The notes below the pieces were generated by a model that was not told the DNA's origin, made no database searches, and saw only the letters and a program-made list of their open reading frames with translations. DNA of 64,000 nt, taken from contig NZ_KK853997.1 in NCBI RefSeq assembly GCF_000696185.1, forward strand, positions 1,922,761 to 1,986,760, read 5' to 3'. Below, piece by piece: positions 8,295 through 17,951 of the stretch. The position numbers and the translations under genes are program-made. The stretch is from Kitasatospora cheerisanensis KCTC 2395. GTDB lineage: Bacteria; Actinomycetota; Actinomycetes; Streptomycetales; Streptomycetaceae. Numbering within the stretch: position 1 is the first letter of the stretch; the number at the start of each line of letters is the position of its first letter.

Positions 8295-8585
8295 ATGAGC
8301 GAGTCCGGAGACATATTCCACCCGCCGGTCGTGGTCCGCCCGCCGACCCGCGGGGCGCGGCCGTACCGGCGGGTGGAGATCTACGGGCGGACGGTGGGGC
8401 GGGCGACCGCGCCGCAGGACGTGGCGGAGTTCATCCGCCGCGCGGGCGTGGACGACCCGGACCTGGACGATCCCGACCTGGTGGCGTGGCGCGGCGGCGA
8501 CCGCACCGTGTGGTCCCAGCCCGACCAGCCAGGGGCCGATCAGCCAGGACCCGACCAGCCCGAGCAGCCCGAAGCGGCCTCCTGA
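8295..8585 (+). CDS. Hypothetical protein with DQPG-rich tail
   Basis: A 96-residue soluble protein I do not recognise. The first ~75 residues are a compact mixed-charge region (RPYRRVEIYGRTVGRATAPQDVAEFIRRAGV). The last ~25 are low complexity, built on repeated Q-P-D/G units. The ATG at 8295 follows a GGGGGT stretch. It lies 44 nt after the Nudix-like gene on the same strand and could share its transcript. It converges on the ABC exporter permease with 16 nt between stops. No membrane segment, signal peptide or cysteine is present. Confidence 0.6.
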   Translation: MSESGDIFHPPVVVRPPTRGARPYRRVEIYGRTVGRATAPQDVAEFIRRAGVDDPDLDDPDLVAWRGGDRTVWSQPDQPGADQPGPDQPEQPEAAS

Positions 8586-8601
8586 GCACCCGGCCGGGCG
8601 G

Positions 8602-9410
8602 TCAGACGGCCTTGCGGTAGAGCCAGACGCCGAGCGGCGCGAACGCCGCGACGATGCCGACGTCCCAGGCGAGGGCCTGCCAGACCTGGGAGCCGACCGG
8701 GGTGCCCAGCATCAGCGCCCGGACGGCGCCGGCGGTGATGGTGACCGGCTGGTGGTTGGCGAACACCTGGAGCCAGCCCGGCATGGTCGAGGTCGGGACG
8801 AACGCGGAGGACGCGAACACCAGCGGCGCCAGCACCGGGAAGGCGGCGGCGGTCGCGGTCTCCGGGTCGCCGACGGCCAGCCCGACCACGGCGAACACCC
8901 AGGACATCGCGAAGCCGAAGGCCAGCACCAGCAGCGCCCCGGCGAGGAACCCCCAGACGTCGCTGTGCACCCGGAAGCCGACCAGGAAGCCGACGCCGCT
9001 GATCAGCGCCACCACGAACACGTTCCGGGCCAGGTCGGCGGTGGTCCGCCCGGACAGCACCGCGGAGCGGGCCATCGGCAGCGACCGGAAGCGCTCCATC
9101 AGGCCGGTCTGCAGGTCGGTGGCCAGGCCGATCGCGGTGTTGACCGCGCCGAAGGTGACCACCTGCACGAACACGCCGGGCATCAGGTAGTCGACGTAGC
9201 TCACGCCGTGCAGGACCGCGCCGACCACCCCGCCGAACACGTAGCGGAACAGCAGCACGAACACGATCGGCTGCACCGTGGAGAAGATCAGCAGCCGGGG
9301 CACCCGGCGCAGCGCGATCAGGTTGCGCCAGCAGACGGCCAGGCCGTCCCGGACGGGGGCCAGCACGCGTTCGGACAGGCCGGGCGCGGGGGCGAGGGCG
9401 GTGGCGGCGG

Positions 9411-9414
<4 letters not shown>
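8602..9414 (-). CDS. ABC-2 type transporter permease (DrrB-like)
   Basis: A 270-residue inner-membrane protein with six predicted hydrophobic helices, of the ABC2_membrane family. The N-terminal amphipathic region and the LIFSTVQPIVFVLLFRYVFGG segment are typical of DrrB-like exporters for drugs or lipids. The start ATG (9414-9412) overlaps the stop of the ATPase gene by ATGA, so the two are coupled and form one exporter, presumably a dimer of each subunit. The much longer in-frame extension upstream lies inside the ATPase gene and is a shadow. The substrate cannot be predicted. No TetR/MarR gene is adjacent, and the pair is transcribed toward the Nudix-like gene. Confidence 0.9.
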
Positions 9415-10376
<962 letters not shown>

Positions 10377-10612
10377 GGGCGCCCCCTCGGGCGAGTCGTA
10401 CCTCTCCAGTGTCCGCCCGTCGGGGCGGGGCGCGAATCGCCGCCGCCCGGGCAGTGGAGCTGACGGTCCGTCGGCTCCGGCGGTGGGCCGTCCAGGGCAA
10501 TGGGGTACCTCCTGGTGCGGACCGGGCCCGCTCTGGAGTGGCCGGGCGGCGGACGGCGGGGCTGGATGGTGACCGAGCCCCGCCCCCCGCCGCTCCGTCG
10601 CCAGGAGTCGTG

Positions 10613-11467
10613 ATGCCCCGTACCTGCCGTGTCGCCGCCGCAGTGCTGTCCCTGGCCGCCCTGTCGGCCCTCTCCGCCGCCTGCGGCGCCGATCCCGGCC
10701 CGAGCGCCCCGCCGGCCGCCGAGTCCGCGCGGCCGGCCTCGGCCCCGGCCTCGGCGTCGGGTTCGCCGGGGACGAACTCCTTCGCCACCGCGGTGGGCAC
10801 CCAGGTGTCGCTGGCCAGCGTGGGGAGCCTCGGGCCGATCCTGGTCGACGCGCAGGGCCGCAGCCTGTACCTGTTCGGCGCGGACACCTCGGTGCACGGC
10901 AGCTGCCTGGACGAGTGTGCGAAGACCTGGCCGCCGGTGACCACGCCGGGCTTCCCGCTGGCCGGTCCGGGCGTGGACGACGGGCTGCTGGGCGCGGCGG
11001 CGCTCCCGGACGGGACGGCGCAGGTGCTGTACAAGGGCCACCCGCTGTACCGCTACGCGGGCGACCGCGGGCCGGGCGAGGCCGCCGGGCACACGGTGGC
11101 GAACCCGCAGGGGGGCACCTTCTACGCGGTGACCTCCCTGGGCGACCCGGTCGGGGTGGACATCTCGACGCTGCACGGCCCGGGCGCCGCCGCCGGCGTG
11201 CCGTCGGGCGCGGCGACGGCGGGCCCGGGCGCGACGGCCGACCCGAGCGCCGGAGCCCCGGCGGGCGGTACCGCCCCGTCGGCGGCCGGGACGGCGCCCT
11301 CCGTGCCCTCGGTGCCGACGCCGCCCTCCGTCCCGGCTGCGCCGTCCGCTCCGGCCGCGGTGCAGCCGCCCGACGCCTCCGGGAGCGGCGTGGACGACGG
11401 CACGGGGGCCGGCGCCGACACCGGTGCGGGGGGCGCCACCGGCGACGACGGTACGCAGGACGGCTGA
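10613..11467 (+). CDS. COG4315-family lipoprotein
   Basis: A 284-residue predicted lipoprotein. The signal peptide ends in a lipobox LSAAC near residue 25, so it should be anchored outside the membrane. The central domain has the 'secreted repeat' (Lipoprotein_15, COG4315) pattern twice: LVDAQGRSLYLFGAD...CLDECAKTWPPV and LYKGHPLYRYAGD..GPGEAAGH. The C-terminal ~100 residues are Ala/Pro/Gly-rich low complexity. An AGGAG site lies 5 nt before the ATG at 10613. It is followed after 1 nt by a DUF6529 membrane protein, so the two probably work together. A redox or heme-linked role is possible but unproven. A second COG4315 lipoprotein occurs at 24.8-25.3 kb. Confidence 0.82.
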   Translation: MPRTCRVAAAVLSLAALSALSAACGADPGPSAPPAAESARPASAPASASGSPGTNSFATAVGTQVSLASVGSLGPILVDAQGRSLYLFGADTSVHGSCLDECAKTWPPVTTPGFPLAGPGVDDGLLGAAALPDGTAQVLYKGHPLYRYAGDRGPGEAAGHTVANPQGGTFYAVTSLGDPVGVDISTLHGPGAAAGVPSGAATAGPGATADPSAGAPAGGTAPSAAGTAPSVPSVPTPPSVPAAPSAPAAVQPPDASGSGVDDGTGAGADTGAGGATGDDGTQDG

Positions 11468-11468
11468 G

Positions 11469-12010
11469 GTGCGGCGGGCGGGCGGGACCGCGTTGACGGT
11501 GCTGGCGGCGCTGGCGCCGTTGGCGGTCGTCGGGGGCTGCTGTGGTTCGGGCGGGTGCACGCACCCGAGCCGGGCCGCAGCCTGTTCGGGGCTGCCGCCG
11601 GCGAGGAGGCGCTGCGGCTGAAGTCGCAGCTCGGCTCGGCGTTGTTCGGCCTGGCGCTGGTGCAGGTGCTGCTGGCGCTGTGGATGTACCGGGGCGGCGC
11701 GAAGGTCCGGCAGGCGCGGACGGCGCACCGGCTGGGCGGGGCGGCGGCGTTCGTGCTGTCGGTGCCGATCGCCCAGCACTGCCTGCTGTCGTACGGGGTG
11801 CGGTTCACCGATGCGCGGGTGGCGGTGCACTCGCTGGCGGGGTGCTTCCTGTACGGGGCGTTCGCGGCGAAGGTGCTGCTGGTGCGGCACGGGCGGCTGC
11901 CGGGCTGGGCGTTGCCGGCGGCGGGCGGGGCGCTGTTCTGCGCGGTCGGGCTGCTCTGGTGGACGGCGGCGCTGTGGTTCCTGAACGACTACTCGACACC
12001 GGGATTCTGA
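11469..12010 (+). pseudogene. DUF6529 family membrane protein, split by a frameshift at a G run
   Basis: Restoring one base gives ~180 residues and four to five membrane helices. The first helix (VRRAGGTALTVLAALAPLAVV) is read from GTG 11469. The rest (GLLWFGRVHAPEPGRSLFG... to NDYSTPGF) is in another frame, which is open from 11555. The switch falls at the five-G run 11532-11536; six Gs would join the two parts in the family's normal order. Conserved His in IAQHCLLSYG and AVHSLAG sit in helices, as in b-type heme membrane proteins, so a cytochrome-like role is plausible. It starts 1 nt after the lipoprotein stop. It may be an assembly error, because many similar shifts occur in this window. 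Confidence 0.75.
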
Positions 12011-12145
12011 CTGCGCGTCGGATGGCGGGCGGCTGCGGTTGTGGGCGGCCCGGGCCGGTGTTCGAGTGGTAGGCAGTCGCGGCGGACGACCCTCGCCGCC
12101 GCGCGGCACGGCGCCCGGCGGGGCGCCCGAGGAGGAGTTCCCCCG

Positions 12146-13597
12146 ATGTCCCAGCACGTCCCCTTCACCACGAACAACGCGGGTGTCCCGGTCGAGAGCG
12201 ACGAGCATTCGCTGACGGCCGGTCCGGTCGGCCCGGTCCTGCTGCACGACCACTACCTGATCGAGAAGATGGCCCAGTTCAACCGGGAGCGGGTGCCGGA
12301 GCGGGTGGTGCACGCGAAGGGCAGCGGCGCGTACGGCACCTTCGAAGTGACGCAGGATGTCAGCCGGTTCACCAGGGCGGACCTGTTCCAGCCGGGCAAG
12401 CGGTGCGACATGCTGGCCCGGTTCTCCACGGTGGCGGGCGAGATGGGCTCGCCGGACACCTGGCGCGACCCGCGCGGCTTCGCGTTGAAGTTCTACACCG
12501 AGCAGGGCAACTACGACCTGGTCGGCAACAACACGCCGGTCTTCTTCGTCCGCGACCCGATGAAGTTCCAGGACTTCATCCGCTCGCAGAAGCGCCGCCC
12601 GGACAGCGCGGTCCGCGACCACGACATGCAGTGGGACTTCTGGACGCTCTCCCCGGAGTCCGCGCACCAGGTGACCTGGCTGATGGGCGACCGGGGCATC
12701 CCGAAGAACTGGCGGCACATGGACGGCTTCTCCTCGCACACCTACAGCTGGGTGAACGCGGCCGGGGAGCGGTTCTGGGTGAAGTACCACTTCAGGACGG
12801 ACCAGGGCAACGACTTCCTCACCCAGGCGGAGGCGGACCGGCTGGCCGGCGCGGACGGCGACGCGCACCGGCGGGACCTGTTCGAGGCGATCGAGGGCGG
12901 CGACTTCCCGTCCTGGACGCTGCACGTGCAGGTGATGCCGTTCGACGAGGCGTGGGACTACCGGTTCAACCCGTTCGACCTGACCAAGGTGTGGCCGCAC
13001 GGCGACTACCCGCTGATCGAGGTCGGCCGGTTCACCCTGAACCGCAACCCGGAGGACCACTTCGTCCACATCGAGCAGGCCGCGTTCGAGCCGTCCAACC
13101 TGGTGCCAGGCATCGGCGTCTCGCCGGACAAGATGCTGCTCGGCCGGATCTTCTCCTACCCGGACACCCACCGGTACCGGATCGGTCCGAACTACAACCA
13201 GCTGCCGCCGAACCGCTCGCACGTGCCGGTGCACTCGTACAGCAAGGACGGTCCGATGCGGTTCGACGCGGCCCGCACCGCCCGGCCGTACGCGCCGAAC
13301 TCGTACGGCGGGCCGGCCGCGGACCCGGAACTGTGGGGCGGGCCGCTGGGGTGGGACGTGGCCGGGAGGATGGTCCGCGAGGCGTACCCGCTGCACCGGG
13401 AGGACGACGACTGGGGGCAGGCGGGCACCCTGGTCCGCAAGGTGCTGGACGACGCGGCCCGGGACCGGCTGGTCGCCAACATCGCCGGGCACCTGCTGGA
13501 CGGCGTGTCCGCGCCGGTGCTGGAACGCGCCTTCCAGTACTGGCGCAACGTCGACCGGAACCTCGGCGACCGGGTCGCCGCCGCCGTCGCCCGCTGA
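12146..13597 (+). CDS. Catalase (monofunctional heme catalase, clade 3 type)
   Basis: A 483-residue enzyme that breaks hydrogen peroxide into water and oxygen in the cytoplasm. The distal His lies in [12 protein letters not shown] (near residue 54), the Asn in [12 protein letters not shown] (near 127), and the proximal heme-ligand Tyr in [14 protein letters not shown] (near 337). The length fits small-subunit, NADPH-binding catalases. A GAGGAG site precedes the ATG at 12146; longer upstream starts add non-family sequence. It is monocistronic, with a hairpin 19 nt after the stop. No Fur-type CatR gene is adjacent, so its regulator, if any, is encoded elsewhere. Confidence 0.97.
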   Translation: MSQHVPFTTNNAGVPVESDEHSLTAGPVGPVLLHDHYLIEKMAQFNRERVPERVVHAKGSGAYGTFEVTQDVSRFTRADLFQPGKRCDMLARFSTVAGEMGSPDTWRDPRGFALKFYTEQGNYDLVGNNTPVFFVRDPMKFQDFIRSQKRRPDSAVRDHDMQWDFWTLSPESAHQVTWLMGDRGIPKNWRHMDGFSSHTYSWVNAAGERFWVKYHFRTDQGNDFLTQAEADRLAGADGDAHRRDLFEAIEGGDFPSWTLHVQVMPFDEAWDYRFNPFDLTKVWPHGDYPLIEVGRFTLNRNPEDHFVHIEQAAFEPSNLVPGIGVSPDKMLLGRIFSYPDTHRYRIGPNYNQLPPNRSHVPVHSYSKDGPMRFDAARTARPYAPNSYGGPAADPELWGGPLGWDVAGRMVREAYPLHREDDDWGQAGTLVRKVLDDAARDRLVANIAGHLLDGVSAPVLERAFQYWRNVDRNLGDRVAAAVAR

Positions 13598-13615
13598 ACC
13601 GCCACCTCCGCCGCC

Positions 13616-13646
13616 CGCCCGCCCGGTGCACCTCGCCGGGCGGGCG
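13616..13646 (+). terminator. Terminator hairpin after catalase
   Basis: Perfect 11-bp arms CGCCCGCCCGG (13616-13626) and CCGGGCGGGCG (13636-13646) with a 9-nt loop lie just after the catalase stop and before the next promoter. Confidence 0.7.
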
Positions 13647-13653
13647 GCGCTCG

Positions 13654-13696
13654 TTGACAACTCGGGCCCCCGGGGCAATCCTAAGCAAGCGCTTAG
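13654..13696 (+). promoter_or_regulatory. Promoter with TetR operator for the kinase/acyl-CoA dehydrogenase operon
   Basis: TTGACA at 13654-13659 is followed by 21 nt and then CTAAGCAAGCGCTTAG (13681-13696), an inverted repeat CTAAGC-N4-GCTTAG. The operator overlaps the expected -10/start region, so a bound repressor would block transcription. The same layout occurs on the other strand at 18781-18823, and the TetR gene lies next to that copy. Confidence 0.8.
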
Positions 13697-13727
13697 TCAG
13701 CCCACGTTCCCCTGCGAGGTGCCCCCG

Positions 13728-14747
13728 ATGACCACCGCCGCTCCGCCCGGACTCGACCTGGAGAGGCTGCGCGCCCACCTGGACGCCGCCCTGCCCGCGC
13801 CCACCGCCGGCCCGCTGGCGGCCCGCCGGTTCGAGGGCGGCCGGTCGAACCTGACCTACCTGGTCGAGGACGCCGCCTCCCGCTGGGTGCTGCGCCGGCC
13901 CCCGCTCGGGCACGTACTGGCCACCGCGCACGACATGGCCCGCGAGTACCGGGTGCTGGGCGCGCTCGCCCCGACCGCCGTGCCCGTCCCGGAGCCGGTG
14001 CTGCTGGTCGAGGACGAGACCGTGATCGGCGCGCCGTTCTACCTGATGGAGTACGTCGAGGGCGTCGCCCACCGGGACGCCAAGACGCTGGCCGCGCTCG
14101 GCGAACAGCGCGTGCACGGCCTCGGCGTCCGGCTGGTGGACACCCTGGTCGCCCTGCACGCACTCGACCCGGAGGCGGTGGGCCTGGCCGGCTTCGGCCG
14201 CCCCGATGGCTTCCTGGAGCGCCAACTGCGGCGCTGGGGCAAGCAGTTGGAGGCATCGCGGAGCCGTGAGGTGCCGGGCGTCGACGAGCTGCACCGGCGG
14301 CTGGCGGACACCCTGCCGGACTCCCCCGCCCCCGCCCTGGTGCACGGCGACTACCGGCTGGACAACGTGCTGGTCGGCCCGGACGACCGGATCACCGCCG
14401 TGCTCGACTGGGAGATGTCCACCGTCGGCGACCCGCTCACCGACCTGGGCCTGCTGGTGATGTACACCGAACTGGCCCGCCGCTTCGACGGCGTGCTGCC
14501 CGGCGCGGCGCTCGCCCCCGGCTTCCCCGACACCGCCGAACTGGTCCGCCGCTACGCCGAATCCTCCGGCCGCGACGTCTCCGGGCTGGGCTGGTACGTC
14601 GGATTCGCCTCCTTCAAGCTGGCGGTGGTGCTGGAGGGCATCCACTTCCGCTACACCCGGGGCGGCACGCTGGGCGCCGGCTTCGACCGGGTCGGCGAAC
14701 TGGTGCCGCTGTTCGTGGAGTTCGGACGCACGTCGGTGGAGGGCTGA
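13728..14747 (+). CDS. APH-family phosphotransferase (ACAD10/11 kinase-domain type)
   Basis: A 339-residue cytoplasmic kinase-fold protein. The catalytic loop is LVHGDYRLDNVLVG (near residue 205) and the metal-binding DFG-equivalent is VLDWEMSTVGDPLTDLG (near 225). It is followed after 3 nt by an acyl-CoA dehydrogenase; in ACAD10/ACAD11 and in the P. putida levulinate (lva) genes the same two activities are fused or adjacent. There they phosphorylate a 4-hydroxyacyl-CoA and then remove the phosphate to give an enoyl-CoA. That role here is inferred from gene pairing. The ATG at 13728 is preceded by the TetR-operated promoter. It is not an antibiotic kinase, judging by context and family features. 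Confidence 0.85.
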   Translation: MTTAAPPGLDLERLRAHLDAALPAPTAGPLAARRFEGGRSNLTYLVEDAASRWVLRRPPLGHVLATAHDMAREYRVLGALAPTAVPVPEPVLLVEDETVIGAPFYLMEYVEGVAHRDAKTLAALGEQRVHGLGVRLVDTLVALHALDPEAVGLAGFGRPDGFLERQLRRWGKQLEASRSREVPGVDELHRRLADTLPDSPAPALVHGDYRLDNVLVGPDDRITAVLDWEMSTVGDPLTDLGLLVMYTELARRFDGVLPGAALAPGFPDTAELVRRYAESSGRDVSGLGWYVGFASFKLAVVLEGIHFRYTRGGTLGAGFDRVGELVPLFVEFGRTSVEG

Positions 14748-14750
14748 GCA

Positions 14751-15962
14751 ATGGACTTCGGACACGACGCCAGGACCGTCCACCTGCTGGGCGAACTCGG
14801 CTCCTTCATGGACGAGTTCGTCTACCCGGCGGAGCCGGTGCTGGCCGAGCAGCTGGCCGACCCGGGGCGCGACCCCTGGCGCATCCCGCCGGTGATCGGC
14901 GAGTTGCGGGCGGCGGCGAAGGCCCGCGGCCTGTGGAACCTCTTCCTCCCCGGCGAGCTGGGCGCCGGCCTGACCAACCTCCAGTACGCGCCGCTGGCCG
15001 AACTCACCGGCCGCTCCGTCCTGTTGGCCCCCGCCGCGGTCAACTGCGCGGCCCCCGACACCGGCAACATGGAGCTGCTCGCCCAGTTCGGCTCCGCCGA
15101 GCAGCGCGAGCAGTGGCTGCGCCCGCTGCTGGACGGCGACATCCGCTCGGCCTTCGCGATGACCGAGCCGGACGTCGCCTCCTCCGACGCCACCAACATC
15201 ACCACCCGGATCGAGCGCGACGGCGACGAGTACGTGGTCAACGGTCGCAAGTGGTACATCACCGGGGCGATGAACCCGGACTGCCGGATCTTCATCGTGA
15301 TGGGCAAGACCGACCCGGACGCGGACGTGCGCCGGCAGCAGTCGATGATCCTGGTGCCGCGCGACACCCCGGGCGTCCGCGTGCTGCGCGGCATGCGGGT
15401 GTTCGGCTACGAGGACGCCGACCACGGCGGGCACGCCGAGATCCTGTTCGAGGACGTCCGGGTGCCGGCGGCGAACCTGATCGGCGAGGAGGGCTCCGGG
15501 TTCGCGATCGCGCAGGCCCGGCTCGGGCCGGGCCGGATCCACCACTGCATGCGCGCCCTCGGCATGGCCGAACGGGCCCTGGAGCTGACCTGTCGCCGGG
15601 TCAACTCCCGGGTGGCGTTCGGGCGTCCGCTGGCCGACCAGGGCGTGGTGCAGGACTGGATCGCCGAGGCCCGGGTGCGGATCGAGCAGGCCCGGCTGCT
15701 GGTGCTGAAGACCGCGTGGCTGATGGACACCGTCGGCAACCGGGGCGCGCACACCGAGATCCAGGCCATCAAGATCGCCGTCCCGTCCACCGTCGAGTGG
15801 ATCCTCGACAAGGCCGTCCAGGCGCACGGCGCGGCCGGCGTCAGCCAGGACACCGCCCTGGCCCAACTCTGGGCCGGCAACCGCACCTTGCGGCTCGCGG
15901 ACGGGCCGGACGAGGTGCACAAGCGCTCGCTGGCCCGGCGGGAGCTGAAGAAGTACCGCTGA
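14751..15962 (+). CDS. Acyl-CoA dehydrogenase (ACAD10/11-like)
   Basis: A 403-residue FAD enzyme. It shows the family blocks AFAMTEPDVASSDATNI (near residue 142), WYITGAMNPDCRI, the FAD/ETF region VAFGRPLADQGVVQDWIAEA (near 290), QAHGAAGVSQDTALAQ (near 360) and the C-terminal GPDEVHKRSLARRELKKY. The DEVH end and the TEPxVASSDATN pattern are those of ACAD10/11-type proteins rather than of short-chain dehydrogenases with a Glu base. It is co-transcribed with the upstream kinase (3-nt gap, with a GGAGGG site inside the previous gene's end). Together they probably process a hydroxyacyl-CoA. Nothing is truncated. Confidence 0.93.
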   Translation: MDFGHDARTVHLLGELGSFMDEFVYPAEPVLAEQLADPGRDPWRIPPVIGELRAAAKARGLWNLFLPGELGAGLTNLQYAPLAELTGRSVLLAPAAVNCAAPDTGNMELLAQFGSAEQREQWLRPLLDGDIRSAFAMTEPDVASSDATNITTRIERDGDEYVVNGRKWYITGAMNPDCRIFIVMGKTDPDADVRRQQSMILVPRDTPGVRVLRGMRVFGYEDADHGGHAEILFEDVRVPAANLIGEEGSGFAIAQARLGPGRIHHCMRALGMAERALELTCRRVNSRVAFGRPLADQGVVQDWIAEARVRIEQARLLVLKTAWLMDTVGNRGAHTEIQAIKIAVPSTVEWILDKAVQAHGAAGVSQDTALAQLWAGNRTLRLADGPDEVHKRSLARRELKKYR

Positions 15963-15971
15963 ACCGGCCGA

Positions 15972-16132
15972 GGGCCCGTCTTCAAACCCGCGTCGCAGGC
16001 CCGCGGCGTCCGGTGCGTGCTCTCGGCGTGCCGGGTGGAAGGCCTCGTACTGGATGTAGTTGGTCTTTCGCCCGGTGCGGCGAGAGTGCGTGCCGGACGC
16101 CGCGGGGCAGGCGGGGGTTTGAAGACGGGCCC
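15972..16132. repeat. 161-bp imperfect inverted repeat between convergent operons
   Basis: The outer arms are a perfect 18-bp pair (15972-15989 GGGCCCGTCTTCAAACCC and 16115-16132). Inside, a second matching block (CCCGCGGCGTCCGG and its complement) and shorter matches (CTCTCG, CCGGG) continue the symmetry for about 55 nt on each side. No transposase or clear target duplication is seen. It fills most of the 212-nt gap between the acyl-CoA dehydrogenase and the quinone oxidoreductase-like gene. It may act as a two-way terminator, or be a MITE-like remnant. Confidence 0.75.
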
Positions 16133-16174
16133 CAGGGGCGGTCGGACGGGCCGCCCCTGCTGGGCGGTCGGACG

Positions 16175-17143
16175 CTACGGCAGGACGGCGATCCGGCCCG
16201 TGGTGGCGCCGGTGACCACCCGGTGGACGGCCTCGGCGGCGCCGGCCAGCGGGACGCGCTCGGAGACCAGCGGGCGGACCGTCCCGGCGGCGGCGAGGGC
16301 GGTCAGCGCGGCGTGGCAGTCGCGGACGGCCTGCGGGTCCTCGGCCACGTACCGGCCCCAGTGCAGGCCCAGCACCGAGTAGTTCTTCACCAGGGCGTGG
16401 CCGAGCGGCGGCGCGGGGATGTCGCCGGAGGCGAAGCCGACCACCACGATGCGGCCCTCGAAGGCGATGCACTTGGTGGAGCCGGTGTACGCGCTGCCGC
16501 CGACCGGGTCGAAGACCACGTCGGCGCCGCGGCCGCCGGTGGCGGCCTTCACCGCGGCGACGAAGTCCTCGGAGGTCCGGTCGACCACCAGGTCGGCGCC
16601 CAACTGCCGGGCGGCGGCCGCCTTCTCCTCGCCGCCGACCACGGCGATCACGAACGCCCCGGCGGCCTTGCCGAGTTGGACGGCGGCGCTGCCGACGCCG
16701 CCCGCCCCGGCGTGCACCAGCAGGGTCTCGCCGGGAGCCAGCCGGGCGCGGCGGTGCAGCGCGAACCAGGCGGTCTGGTAGGCGATGTGGAGCGCGGCCG
16801 CCTCGGCGTCGTCCAGGGCGTCGGGGGCGGGGAGCGCGGTGGCGGCGTCCATCAGCGCGTACTCGGCGAACGCCCCGGCGGGCAACTCGGCGGTGCCGAT
16901 GAGGCGTTCACCGGCGCGCGGGCCTTCGGCCGGCTCGCCGCAGAGCTCCACGCCGGGGGTGTACGGCAGCGGCGGGCGGACCTGGTACAGGCCGGCCGCC
17001 ATCAGCGCGTCCGGGAAGTTGACGGCCGCGGCCCGGACCCGGACGAGGAGCTGCCGCTCGCCGGGGACGGGCCGGTCGGCGTCCTCGACGAGCTTCATCA
17101 CGTGCAGCGGGGCGCCGAGTTCGGCGATCTGCCAGGCTCTCAT
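16175..17143 (-). CDS. NADPH:quinone oxidoreductase family protein (zinc-free MDR)
   Basis: A 322-residue medium-chain dehydrogenase/reductase. The N-terminal GroES-like domain (VNFPDALMAAGLYQVRPPLPYTPGVELCG) is followed by a Rossmann domain with HAGAGGVGSAAVQLGKAAGA (near residue 142). Zinc-ligand cysteines are absent, as in quinone oxidoreductases and crotonyl/enoyl-type reductases. The ATG at 17143 overlaps the upstream SDR stop by ATGA, making it the last gene of a three-gene TetR-controlled operon. It probably reduces an enone or enoyl intermediate of the same pathway as the acyl-CoA dehydrogenase. The precise substrate is unknown. Confidence 0.88.
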   Translation of the reverse strand: MRAWQIAELGAPLHVMKLVEDADRPVPGERQLLVRVRAAAVNFPDALMAAGLYQVRPPLPYTPGVELCGEPAEGPRAGERLIGTAELPAGAFAEYALMDAATALPAPDALDDAEAAALHIAYQTAWFALHRRARLAPGETLLVHAGAGGVGSAAVQLGKAAGAFVIAVVGGEEKAAAARQLGADLVVDRTSEDFVAAVKAATGGRGADVVFDPVGGSAYTGSTKCIAFEGRIVVVGFASGDIPAPPLGHALVKNYSVLGLHWGRYVAEDPQAVRDCHAALTALAAAGTVRPLVSERVPLAGAAEAVHRVVTGATTGRIAVLP

Positions 17144-17951
17144 CGGGTCTCCTGTCGGGCCTCGATCTGCTGCTGGAGCCGGTTCATGCCGTGCAGCCAG
17201 CGGTCGGGGGCGGTGGCACGCGCCGCGTAGTACTCGGCCACCTCGGGGTGCGGCAGGATCAGGAACTCGCCCGCCGCCATGCCCCGCAGGGCGGCCTCGG
17301 CGCACGCGGCGGGCTCGATCGCGGTCGGTGCGAGCAGCACCTGCCCGTGCTCGCCGGTGCCGTCCAGCATCCGCGTCCGCACGCCCTGCGGGCACAGCGC
17401 GTGCACCTGGACGCCGCGGTGCCGGTACGTGGCGGACAGCCACTCGGCGTACGCCAGCGCGCCGTGCTTGGTGACGGCGTACGGGGCGGAGCCGAGCATG
17501 GTGAGCAGCCCCGCGGCGGAGACGGTGGCGAGGAAGCGGCCGCGGCCGCGCTCCAGCCAGTCGGGGAGCAGCAGTCGGGAGGCCCGGACGTGGCCGAGCA
17601 CGTTGACCTGCCAGGCCTGTTCCCAGGCGGCGGGCGAGGCGTCCGGGCCGCCGGTGGTGGCGACGCCCGCGTTGGCGCAGTACAGGTCGACGGCGCCGAG
17701 GTGGGCGCGGGCGGCGTCGATCAGCGCGGCGACGCCCTCGGCGCTCGCGGCGTCGCCGGGGCGGCGTGCGCGCCGAGTTCGGCGGCGACGGCGTGCGCGG
17801 CGTCCGGGTCGAGGTCGTTGACCACCACCCGGGCGCCGGCCTCGGTCAGCGCCCGGGCGAGGGCCGCGCCGATGCCGTGGCCGGCGCCGGTGACGACCGC
17901 CCCGACACCGGCGAACCCGCTTGCGGCAGAGGGTTCTTGAGGGCCGGTCAC
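17140..17951 (-). pseudogene. SDR family oxidoreductase, split by a frameshift
   Basis: Restoring one base gives ~270 residues. The N-terminal part, from GTG 17951, has VTGAGHGIGAALARALTEAGARVVVNDLD. After HAA the frame breaks at the four-C run (17758-17761 on the plus strand). The other frame continues GDAASAEGVAALIDAA and includes the catalytic YAVTK (near residue 160) and a C-terminal ~60-residue tail unusual for simple FabG types. The GTG overlaps the stop of the upstream SDR (GTGA), and its own stop overlaps the next gene (ATGA), so it is clearly part of the operon. The shift looks like a missing base rather than decay, since all flanking sequence is intact. Confidence 0.8.

Noticed and set aside
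13728..14747. Aminoglycoside resistance kinase
   Set aside because: The APH fold is shared, but coupling to an ACAD10/11-like dehydrogenase and TetR-controlled SDRs points to acyl metabolism.
15972..16132. Insertion sequence with transposase
   Set aside because: The element is only 161 bp, holds no open frame with transposase motifs and shows no clear target duplication, so it is listed as a repeat only.
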